From NCBI GenBank assembly GCA_029261535.1, contig JAJDBF010000047.1, forward strand, positions 1-40,054: 40,054 nucleotides of DNA, written 5' to 3'. Positions 1-7,230 of this stretch are shown here, one piece after another. Origin of the DNA: Nitrospinaceae bacterium. GTDB lineage: Bacteria; Nitrospinota; Nitrospinia; Nitrospinales; Nitrospinaceae. Within the stretch, counting starts at the first letter, position 1; each line of letters begins with the position of its first letter. The notes under the pieces are model-generated. The model had not been told where the DNA came from. It ran no database searches and worked only from the letters and a program-made list of their open reading frames with translations. The position numbers were made by a program, and so were the translations under genes.

Positions 1-39
1 TGGACCTCATCTATATTGAATCGAAACGCCTCCCCAAAT

Positions 40-633
40 TCAGGATGCGCAAAGTATGGTTCTTGTCTCGGTGACGATTCCGTTAAGTGCCTGATCGTCA
101 GGGCTCATCGGAACTTTTTCTATCACCTGAAAGTCAAATGCCAGCCCCAGCCGAAAACAGTCGGTGCGGGTGCTGTCAAACAGCCGGTCGAAATAGCCTT
201 TTCCGTATCCCAGTCGGCCTCCGCGATTATCGAAAGCCAGACCCGGTGCCAACACCAGATCCAGTTGATTGACCGGAACCTGTAAAGCGGATTCGACCAA
301 AGGTTGCGGAATACCAAAGGGGCCACTGGTCCAGCCATTGGTTTCTTTTGGCCATTCAACGGCCTGTAAATTATTTTGCCCCTCGACAATAAGGGGAACA
401 CAAACTCGTTTGCCCGCTTGCCGGGCTATTTCTATGATCTGCCCGGTTTGCACCTCCGCAGACATTGCCCGATAAATTAAAAGGGTTTCAGCTGACCGGA
501 ATATATCGAGAGACGTTACCCGGCACGCGATATCCCCACTTTTTTTTTCATTTTCCCCAGGCGACACCGTCTTTCGCAGATGCAACATTTTCTGCCGGAT
601 GTCGGCTTTGCCTGCCGAGGAGCTTTTATTCAT
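40..633 (-). CDS. 5-formyltetrahydrofolate cyclo-ligase
   Basis: Predicted to convert 5-formyl-THF to 5,10-methenyl-THF with ATP in the cytoplasm, returning a storage folate to one-carbon metabolism. The 197-residue product has the family signature G-G-R-L-G-Y-G-K-G-Y-F-D-R in its C-terminal half and the expected basic N-terminus (KADIRQKM). An upstream in-frame ATG at 693 exists, but the ATG at 633 is preceded by GGAGG at 8-base spacing, so I chose 633. The length is normal for the family. It lies downstream of zapA and a probable 6S RNA on the same strand, an arrangement known from many proteobacteria (zapA-ssrS-fcl/ygfA). Function is confident; the link to 6S RNA is inferred from the arrangement. 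Confidence 0.9.
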   Translation of the reverse strand: MNKSSSAGKADIRQKMLHLRKTVSPGENEKKSGDIACRVTSLDIFRSAETLLIYRAMSAEVQTGQIIEIARQAGKRVCVPLIVEGQNNLQAVEWPKETNGWTSGPFGIPQPLVESALQVPVNQLDLVLAPGLAFDNRGGRLGYGKGYFDRLFDSTRTDCFRLGLAFDFQVIEKVPMSPDDQALNGIVTETRTILCAS

Positions 634-1182
634 GTTCCGGTCCTCCGCGAACGGCGAACGGGAGGCGTGTTTTTTTGCTATGCGCTCAACCACTAAGCCA
701 GTTCCGTACTGGTCAGACTGTTAGCTGACCGGACCTTGCGGTTAGCCAACAGAAAACATTCTGCGGCACTCTGAAAATGTTGCTTGCCTGATACAGGTTA
801 GTTCGTTAGCTCCACCGTAAGGTGGCGGGGATGCCAAAGATTTTAGCAGGCCTCTTTTTTCGATGCAGTCTGCGGAGGTGAGGGAGTAATCCGGATGGAG
901 GACGACCCATTACCACCAAGCAAATATTGAGGGGCTAAAACCGGGCCTGGGAACTACGGGCGAAGAAGTGGCTTGAATCGTGGGCGGGAGATGGGTTTGC
1001 GAGGTCGCGTCCCAAAAAAACGGACGCACTCACCATCAAAAAAGTTCCCATTGCTATGAATTGTATGATTAAAAACGCCACTTGAATCGTGTCCGTTGTG
1101 ATTTTCGAGTTCCTGTGTTCCGGGCCGGGGTATTATCTTTGCGCTTGTGCCTTCCCCGTCAGGAAAATCAAGGGGAAGGCTT
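634..1182. other. Intergenic region with several hairpins, no gene assigned
   Basis: No convincing coding frame is visible between the cyclo-ligase and the probable 6S RNA. Several inverted repeats are present: CCACCGTAAGGTGG near 812-825, GCGTCC/GGACGC around a run of A near 1007-1027, and the 9-base arms GCCTTCCCC/GGGGAAGGC at 1149-1157 and 1172-1180. The last hairpin lies just 3' of the 6S candidate on the minus strand and may end it, although no T-run follows. The 11-mer CTTGAATCGTG occurs twice, at 972-982 and 1081-1091. An extra structured leader RNA for the cyclo-ligase is possible, but I recognise no known riboswitch. Confidence 0.4.
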
Positions 1183-1352
1183 CCCCGCAGTACCGTGTAA
1201 AAAATCTGATTTTTGAACCTGCCAAGGACAGGTGGGATCTCCGTTTCTGCTTCAGGCTCCCTCGCAAGGAGGTATGCACACCACAGTTAAGTTTCAATCC
1301 CGTTTTTCAAGAGTTGGCTCAAGAATCGATCTCTTACCCGAGCACGGCAGGG
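1183..1352 (-). ncRNA. ssrS: Probable 6S RNA (regulator of RNA polymerase)
   Basis: 6S RNA binds sigma-70 RNA polymerase as an open-promoter mimic. The 170-nt segment on the minus strand between zapA and the cyclo-ligase can fold into a long rod. The ends pair as CCCUGC with GCGGGG (1352-1347 with 1188-1183), then CGUG with CACG. GGGAU pairs with AUCCC further in, there is an apical hairpin CUCC-loop-GGAG, and a small hairpin ACCUG-loop-CAGGU sits on the 3' strand, where 6S RNAs carry one. A plausible promoter lies just upstream. The length is close to the 183 nt of E. coli. A competing hairpin (CAGGGAAA/TTTCCCTG, 1367-1348) overlaps the 5' end. Fold and context are seen by eye; no covariance search was possible. 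Confidence 0.55.
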
Positions 1353-1376
1353 AAACCACTTTCCCTGATTGGAAAT

Positions 1377-1405
1377 ATCCTAGCACAACGCACAAATCAC
1401 CACAA
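1377..1405 (-). promoter_or_regulatory. Candidate sigma-70 promoter for the 6S RNA
   Basis: On the minus strand TTGTGG (1405-1400) is followed after 17 bases by TAGGAT (1382-1377). Initiation would fall near 1370, shortly before the predicted 5' end of the 6S candidate. It lies immediately after the zapA stop. Confidence 0.35.
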
Positions 1406-1442
1406 GGTTTGACTCCACCCCGGAAAACTTGCAAAAAACGGG

Positions 1443-1745
1443 TCAGGCCAGGCCGCTTTTGACCGTGGTCACCAGGGAGGAAATACGTTGATTCCATTCC
1501 TCCTGCCGGGCTTCCTGCTTGTCTTTCAGGGTTTCGAATTCCAGTCTCAGGAGGGCCAGTTCATGGGCAACATTCAGCGCAGTAAGAACCCCCAGGTCAA
1601 GGGTCGACATTTTAGCGGAACCGGTAGACAACTCCTGCATTTTGGAGTCGACAAACTCCGCCAGTTCCTGCGGGTCGATGGCCCCTTGAGGTGTTTTGAT
1701 GGTGTAGGTTTTACCGTAAATTTTTATTTTTGAACTCTGGGTCAT
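1443..1745 (-). CDS. zapA: Cell division protein ZapA
   Basis: ZapA binds and bundles FtsZ filaments at the division ring. The 100-residue product begins with the family pattern of a short beta strand and turn (K-I-K-I-Y-G-K-T-Y-T-I-K), followed by the acidic stretch after DPQELAEF and a long C-terminal helix predicted to form a coiled coil (residues about 55-95). The length is typical. The ATG at 1745 is chosen because the domain begins within the first ten residues, although no strong ribosome binding site is visible. A coiled-coil protein and pheT lie upstream on the same strand, the probable 6S RNA downstream. Confidence 0.85.
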   Translation of the reverse strand: MTQSSKIKIYGKTYTIKTPQGAIDPQELAEFVDSKMQELSTGSAKMSTLDLGVLTALNVAHELALLRLEFETLKDKQEARQEEWNQRISSLVTTVKSGLA

Positions 1746-1836
1746 AATGAAGAGGGGGCTGGTGATGCGGTTTCGGGGCTGGCGCAGATTATGACGGGAG
1801 TCAGGAGTACCAACGCCATGACTATAAAAACGTCTG

Positions 1837-2115
1837 TCACATGAAATCGATTTTCTCCATGGATTCCAGCAAGCGCGTTACCCGGGAGCGCAGTTCGCTT
1901 CTTTCCTGCTCCAGTTTTTTTTGTCTGGATTCAAGATCCTTGATTCGTTGAACGGTACCCCCCAGTTTGCCAGAATGCTCAATCTGTTCTTCCAACCGGG
2001 TTGTCAGGTGCGAGCACTCTTCCTTGAGAGCACTGTTTTGATCGCGTAGCTGACGGGTTTCCTCAACGAGGGCAGGGATCAGATTCTCCAGCTCTTCCAG
2101 GGGAAAATCAGACAT
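1837..2115 (-). CDS. Small coiled-coil protein, possibly ZapB-like
   Basis: A 92-residue cytoplasmic protein that is almost entirely heptad-rich helix (residues about 5-88), with no membrane segment or signal peptide. It starts M-S-D-F-P-L-E-E-L-E and ends in M-E-K-I-D-F-M. Position directly upstream of zapA suggests a divisome role like ZapB or another small coiled-coil partner, but coiled coils align poorly, so this is inference from context. Two in-frame starts exist, at 2130 and 2115. I prefer 2115 because residues after it look like a natural N-terminus, though neither start has a strong Shine-Dalgarno. Confidence 0.65.
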   Translation of the reverse strand: MSDFPLEELENLIPALVEETRQLRDQNSALKEECSHLTTRLEEQIEHSGKLGGTVQRIKDLESRQKKLEQERSELRSRVTRLLESMEKIDFM

Positions 2116-2186
2116 AACGTATCGTAGCATCCCATATTTTGCGAGTCAACGGCTTCACCATGGGCCCGAAATTGAGCGAGAAAAAC

Positions 2187-4274
2187 TCAGGCATCACGCA
2201 GATGGGCCCCTGTTTTTTCGGTCAGGTGTTTAACGATAGCTTCAAACACTGGATTCACTTCATCATCGGTCAGGGTGCGCTCCGGTGACTGGAAGGTGAG
2301 AGCAAAGGTGAGGCTCTTCTTGCCCGGCTGAAGTTTTTTGCCTTCAAAGTGATCGTACAGTTCGGTCCGTTTTAACAGGGGATGCCCGACCTGCTCAATC
2401 ATAGTCCCAATCTGCCCGGCACGGACTGATTGATCAACAAGTAGTGAAATGTCGCGATAGATTCCCGGGAATTTTGGCAGGGATTCATAGCGGACCACCG
2501 GAGGCAAAGCGCTGGTCAGTGCTTCCAGGTCAATTTCCAAAGCAAACAGCGGCTGGTCCAGTTCAAACTTTTTGGCAAGCGAAGGCGGCAATTCCCCGAT
2601 GCAAGCTAGAGGCAGATCTCCCGCCAGACAATCGACCGAAGTGTCTTTGGCAAAATAAGGTTTGGTGGTGGGACGATAGTCACCTTTGATTTTGAAATGT
2701 GATAGCAGAGTGTCGAGCGTTCCCTTCAAGTCAAAAAAATCGTAGCCCTTGCCGGTCGGGCTCCATACATCCGCCGGATAGGGGCCTGTGGCCACAACCG
2801 CAAGGCAGGTGCGCTCGCTTATTTGCTCGCCCTTTTTAGAAAATGCGGCACCCAGTTCAAACAGGCGCAGTGATTTTTCGCCACGGTGGATGTTGCGTAC
2901 AGAGGATTTTATCAAACCGGGGAGCAGGCTGGTGCGCATGGTGCCGAGGTCAATGCTGATCGGGTTATCAAGCGCAATCGTCTCTGCGTTGCTGTCGGCG
3001 AAGGCCTCCAGAAAATGTTCAGTGATTTCTTTTTCGAGAAAGCTGTAATTGATCGCTTCGGTGTAACCGAGATCACACATCAATTGCCGAAGAGTCCGGC
3101 TTGTGGTTTGGAGAGCCGTGGGCTTTAACGGATTGAGTTGCCCCATCGGGTCGGTGACTGTTATCTGATCGTAACCATGCAACCGCGCCACCTCTTCGAT
3201 CAAATCGATTTCCCGCTCAATCATCGGACGCGAAGCGGGCACGGTTATATTGAAACTGTCTTCTCCCGCTGGCTCAGTTTTCATATCGAGAGCTTGCAGA
3301 TAGTTCCCAACAACATCTGCTGAAAGTGATGTTCCAAGAATGGCGTTACAGCGGGCGACTCTGAAAACCAGATTCACAGCCGGGCGCGGAGACGGGTAGA
3401 GGTCGATCTCGCCTTTTGCGATGGTTCCGCCAGCCAGCTCTGCTATCAGCAGGGCGGCGCGTGCCTGTGCTGTGATGACCGCATCAATATCGACTCCCCG
3501 TTCAAACCGGTAAGAGGAATCCGAGCGCAGTCCGTATTGCTTTGAAGTTTTTCTGATGGAGGAGGGGTCAAAACACGCGCTTTCGAGCACGAGGGTCCGG
3601 GTCGCATCAGTGACTTGACTGTTGGCACCGCCCATGACACCGGCGAGAGCCACCGGTCGCTCACCATCGGCGATCACCAGTGTGTCCGCATCAAGCGTCA
3701 ACTGACTGCCATCGAGTGTCTCAATGACTTCCTTTTTGCTGGCCCGCCGAATGATGATTTCACTTTTCTTGAGCAGATTGAGGTCGAACGCATGCAGGGG
3801 TTGCCCGTACTCCATCAAAACAAAATTGGTGATGTCGACGATGTTGTTGATTGGTCGCAGGCCAACGGCAATCAATCGGTCTTTAAGCCATTTTGGCGAG
3901 GGCGCAACTTTTATGTTGTCGATGACCAGTGCCGAGTAACGTGGGCACAGGTCAGGTTCATCAAGGCGGACGGTTAACTGTTTTTCAATAGATGAACCGC
4001 GTTTGGCCTGCGCCAGGTTGCCGGCAGGGTCGGGCAGGGTGAGCGTGTTTTGGGTCAGTGCCGCCACTTCCCGCGCTACCCCAATGTGGCTCAGGCAGTA
4101 ACCCCGGTTGGGGGTGACATTCAGTTCGAGTACATCGGTCTTAGTTCCACCCTCTAATTCAATTTGCTCATAAGCCTCGATTTCGAGACCCGCCATGGTC
4201 AGCAGGTGTCCCAATTCCGGCGTGGGAAGTGAGCAATCAACGTATTGTTTGAGCCAGTCCTGTTGAATTTTCAT
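2187..4274 (-). CDS. pheT: Phenylalanyl-tRNA synthetase beta subunit, lacking the N-terminal tRNA-binding OB domain
   Basis: With PheS this subunit forms the alpha2beta2 enzyme that charges tRNA-Phe. The product has 695 residues, about 100 fewer than usual. The N-terminal strand (MKIQQDWLKQYVD, then MAGLEIEAYEQ) runs almost directly into T-P-N-R-G-Y-C-L-S and REVAALT, so the EMAP/Trbp111-type OB fold normally inserted there is absent. The B3/B4 and B5 regions (QPLHAFDL, VALAGVMGG, YRFERGVD), the catalytic-like core and the C-terminal anticodon-binding FDX-ACB domain (from LPKFPGIYRDISLL) are present and uninterrupted. No pheS lies next to it; upstream is an unrelated SBBP-repeat gene. The identification is firm, and the domain loss is read directly from the protein. 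Confidence 0.95.
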   Translation of the reverse strand: MKIQQDWLKQYVDCSLPTPELGHLLTMAGLEIEAYEQIELEGGTKTDVLELNVTPNRGYCLSHIGVAREVAALTQNTLTLPDPAGNLAQAKRGSSIEKQLTVRLDEPDLCPRYSALVIDNIKVAPSPKWLKDRLIAVGLRPINNIVDITNFVLMEYGQPLHAFDLNLLKKSEIIIRRASKKEVIETLDGSQLTLDADTLVIADGERPVALAGVMGGANSQVTDATRTLVLESACFDPSSIRKTSKQYGLRSDSSYRFERGVDIDAVITAQARAALLIAELAGGTIAKGEIDLYPSPRPAVNLVFRVARCNAILGTSLSADVVGNYLQALDMKTEPAGEDSFNITVPASRPMIEREIDLIEEVARLHGYDQITVTDPMGQLNPLKPTALQTTSRTLRQLMCDLGYTEAINYSFLEKEITEHFLEAFADSNAETIALDNPISIDLGTMRTSLLPGLIKSSVRNIHRGEKSLRLFELGAAFSKKGEQISERTCLAVVATGPYPADVWSPTGKGYDFFDLKGTLDTLLSHFKIKGDYRPTTKPYFAKDTSVDCLAGDLPLACIGELPPSLAKKFELDQPLFALEIDLEALTSALPPVVRYESLPKFPGIYRDISLLVDQSVRAGQIGTMIEQVGHPLLKRTELYDHFEGKKLQPGKKSLTFALTFQSPERTLTDDEVNPVFEAIVKHLTEKTGAHLRDA

Positions 4275-4345
4275 AGCTGGCGATTATAGGGGATGATTTT
4301 TTAAAAGGAAAGTCGATAACGGTGAGGCCTCTTGTTGTTCGCCCC

Positions 4346-4367
4346 TTCGTCAAGCTCAGGGCAGGCT
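4346..4367 (+). repeat. Dispersed repeat unit, first copy
   Basis: A 22-base segment (TTCGTCAAGCTCAGG then GCAGGCT) between pheT and the SBBP gene matches 19 of 22 positions of a segment at 33679-33700. It belongs to a short intergenic repeat seen in many bacterial genomes. Confidence 0.5.
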
Positions 4368-4393
4368 CCGCGCGGAGCACCCGTGCGCTAGCA

Positions 4394-7126
4394 CTAGTTG
4401 ACGCCGGTGGCCATGTGACCGGGTGCGAGGCCGGGGTGCGACCCGGTATCGTTGAGGTCGCCGACGAAAGAAACGGCAAAGCCACTTAAAAAACCTTCAA
4501 TAACCACCGCCCCCCAGAAGCTGAGCATGGTGACATCTGGCACTCCCCCGCCCGGACCGGGAATGACCTCTGTCGGTTCCGAGGCGATCGGGCCGAAGCG
4601 GACGCGTCCGCTTCCCAAAGTACCGATGATGAAGTTGGCACCGGGAATATTGCCGGGATTGATATTGGCATTGGTCGGTTGAGCAAAGAAAATCTTGGCA
4701 GTCTGCCCGGCATCGACGGTGAATTCCTGAGCCGTGCCGAAGGGCAAGCCATCATTATTGAAGGCCACTGCACGCACTCCTATCTGGGAATTCATTCCGG
4801 CAAGAGACGGATGGGTGATGGCGATGAATGAGTACACGCCGTCCGAAACCTGATAATAAGGTGACATGACGGAAGAACTGGAGGCCAGTTCCGGGTTAAT
4901 CTGGATCAACCTCAGCTTGGTGAGAAATGCGTCCAACCCGCCGCCGCCAAGTGTTCCCTGAAACGGGTTTTCGGTGGGGAAATCGGTAGAGCCGGTAAAG
5001 CCGGTGACGTAGGCATCGAGGGAACTGTCGACCGCAATCCCGGTAGCCTGCTCGGTGCCGGTGCCACCAAGGTAAGTGGACCAGGTGAGAAGGTTGCCGA
5101 AACTGTTGAAGCGCGTGGCGAAGCCATCGGATCCCGATCCGCCGCTGAGGTTGCCTTGCAATGGGTTCTTAACGGGGAAATCAGTCGAGTCGGTACGCCC
5201 GGCGACCAGCACACTGAACGCGGTATCGACGGTAATGGCCAGCCCTTCGTCAAAGCTGGCACCGCCGAGGTAAGTGGAAAATTCGAGGGCACTGCCGTTG
5301 GTCAGCACGCGCGAGACAAAGGCATCGGTTCCTGTGCCGCCACTCAAGGTACCCTGGAACTCCGTTGCGGTGGGGAAATCGGTCGATGCGGTTCTGCCGG
5401 TTATCAAAGGCCGATTGCCATTGTCGATTGCAATGTCATTGCCAATGTCTTCCCCGGTGCCTCCCAGATAAGAGGAGTAGGCGAGGGTCGCGCCGCTACT
5501 GCTGAACTTGGTGAGGAAGGCATCGTTCGCTGTTCCGGTGCCATCGCCGATGCTGGCTTGAAACGGACTCTGTGTCGGGAAGTTGGTGGACTGTGTTCTG
5601 CCGGTCAGGTAAATATTCTGATTGGAATCGAGAGCCACCCCGCGACCGATATCTTCTCCGGTGCCGCCAAGGTATGTGGAAAAGGAAAAGGATAAACCGG
5701 CGGAAGTGATTTTAGAGAGGAACGCGTCATTACCCGAACCTCCCGCAAGTGCCGCCTGAAACGCGGCACCAACAGGAAAATTGGTGGAGTCGGTTTGACC
5801 GGTGACGTAAACACTGCCGACTGTATCGACGGCAATGCCGTGTCCCTGCTCGGTGCCACTGCCGCCTAGATAGGTTGAGAAAATCAGGGACGCGCCATCG
5901 GCTGAAAGTTTGGTGACAAACGCATCTTCACCCGCGCCGCCGCCAAGGGCACCTTGCAGGGGCGATTGCGTTGGATAATCGGTCGAGGTGGTGCGTCCGG
6001 TGATGTGAGCCTGACCACTGCTGTTAACGGCGATGCTTAGAGCTTCGTCAAACCCGGTGCCGCCGATGTAGGTGCCGTAGATGAGGGACGCACCATCACT
6101 GCTCAGTTTCGCCACAAAAGCATCCGACCCACTGCCACCTGACAGGCTTCCCTGAAACGCGCCTTGAGTCGGAAAATTGGTGGAGGTGGTCCTGCCGGTG
6201 ACATAGGCATTGCCGGAGGAATCCAGCGCGATATCGAACCCCACTTCGGCTCCAGACCCGCCAAGATAAGAGGCGTAGTTGCGCAAGAGAAGCACCGGAT
6301 CGATGACCAGCGGATAGTGAGGATCATAATGGGCGATGTGGAAACTCACCCGGTTTTGCGCTTCGAGTGTGTAGCCGCCCTGACGTATCAATTTTTTTCC
6401 GTCGATGACCTGATAGATATGTGGCGCGTCCTGAGACAGGATGCCCTGCGGAGTCTCGATATTCAATGCTCCATCCGCTTCTAAACTTAGAGACAGGGCC
6501 CCTTCAAAATGCAGGCGGATGGTCGCCGGATTCGCTCCGGGAGCGACGATAAAATCGTACTCCGGTTCCTGCCGGTTGCCATAGAAAAGGAGGTCAATGC
6601 CCGGATAGATGCCAGAGTAGCGCACCGCACGGTAGGTTTCGATACCGGTGTGCCATTGCTCCGAACCACTGCCAATCAAATAGTGAAATTTTGCAGGCAA
6701 GAGAGTTTCCCCGATGGGAAGGGTGGGGCGGGCATTCTCCCAGTGCATTTTTATGATTGCTGGTTGATCCAGAGAATTTTTGAGAGACACCTGTTGCTTT
6801 TTTGCAGAACCGGATAACCCTATCGTGGCCCCGTTGTTCTTGAGGAGAATCGCGTAACCCGACCCCCGCGCCAGGTAGTGGACATCGGCCGGAGCCTGTC
6901 CGGCATTGTGTTCAAAATAGAGAGGCAACTGACCGAGCCGACTGGCCATCTGCCCGGACATCCGAGTCGCTTGCAATACGGTTTCCGGGCTCCCAAACTT
7001 ATCTGAATTCTCGCCAGCGGTCGTGCTATAACCAGACCAGGCAAGGGCGCAAGCCAGGGCAAGCCCTGCCAGGGTCATGAGCCTTACTGAGAATCGGGTT
7101 TTAGAGGTTTTAAAAGTTGAAAGCAC
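4394..7126 (-). CDS. Secreted SBBP-repeat (beta-propeller) protein
   Basis: A 910-residue exported protein of unknown function. A basic start followed by a hydrophobic segment (residues about 16-32) acts as a signal peptide. Residues about 65-280 form the conserved N-terminal region that precedes SBBP repeats (YFEHNAGQ, GIDLLFYG, YDFIVAPGANP). Seven tandem units of roughly 70 residues follow, each starting with a variant of S-T-Y-L-G-G-T-G and containing D-A-F-x-x-K and G-x-T-x-S-T-D-F-P. A beta-sandwich-like region and a hydrophobic stretch near the C-terminus complete it. Seven blades would be enough for one closed propeller. It is transcribed divergently from rnr. A surface or matrix role is plausible but not demonstrated. 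No catalytic motif is visible. Confidence 0.85.
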   Translation of the reverse strand: MLSTFKTSKTRFSVRLMTLAGLALACALAWSGYSTTAGENSDKFGSPETVLQATRMSGQMASRLGQLPLYFEHNAGQAPADVHYLARGSGYAILLKNNGATIGLSGSAKKQQVSLKNSLDQPAIIKMHWENARPTLPIGETLLPAKFHYLIGSGSEQWHTGIETYRAVRYSGIYPGIDLLFYGNRQEPEYDFIVAPGANPATIRLHFEGALSLSLEADGALNIETPQGILSQDAPHIYQVIDGKKLIRQGGYTLEAQNRVSFHIAHYDPHYPLVIDPVLLLRNYASYLGGSGAEVGFDIALDSSGNAYVTGRTTSTNFPTQGAFQGSLSGGSGSDAFVAKLSSDGASLIYGTYIGGTGFDEALSIAVNSSGQAHITGRTTSTDYPTQSPLQGALGGGAGEDAFVTKLSADGASLIFSTYLGGSGTEQGHGIAVDTVGSVYVTGQTDSTNFPVGAAFQAALAGGSGNDAFLSKITSAGLSFSFSTYLGGTGEDIGRGVALDSNQNIYLTGRTQSTNFPTQSPFQASIGDGTGTANDAFLTKFSSSGATLAYSSYLGGTGEDIGNDIAIDNGNRPLITGRTASTDFPTATEFQGTLSGGTGTDAFVSRVLTNGSALEFSTYLGGASFDEGLAITVDTAFSVLVAGRTDSTDFPVKNPLQGNLSGGSGSDGFATRFNSFGNLLTWSTYLGGTGTEQATGIAVDSSLDAYVTGFTGSTDFPTENPFQGTLGGGGLDAFLTKLRLIQINPELASSSSVMSPYYQVSDGVYSFIAITHPSLAGMNSQIGVRAVAFNNDGLPFGTAQEFTVDAGQTAKIFFAQPTNANINPGNIPGANFIIGTLGSGRVRFGPIASEPTEVIPGPGGGVPDVTMLSFWGAVVIEGFLSGFAVSFVGDLNDTGSHPGLAPGHMATGVN

Positions 7127-7164
7127 AAGCGTCTCCTTGATACGTCTTATCGGAAGAAATATTA

Positions 7165-7212
7165 AATGTGTTTACCCTGAAATTGGTTTCAGGCCACTGC
7201 GGGTAAAATCAA
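7165..7212. promoter_or_regulatory. Nested inverted repeat in the divergent region before rnr
   Basis: Between the SBBP gene and rnr, CTGAAA-TTGG-TTTCAG is nested inside TTTACCC...GGGTAAA. It could be an operator or a transcript hairpin for either divergent gene. No factor can be named. Confidence 0.3.
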
Positions 7213-7230
7213 ACCAACTCACTGAATTTT

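Noticed and set aside
5156..5695. 179-residue plus-strand frame opposite the SBBP gene
   Set aside because: Repeated GC-rich coding sequence creates long open antisense frames; no independent support.
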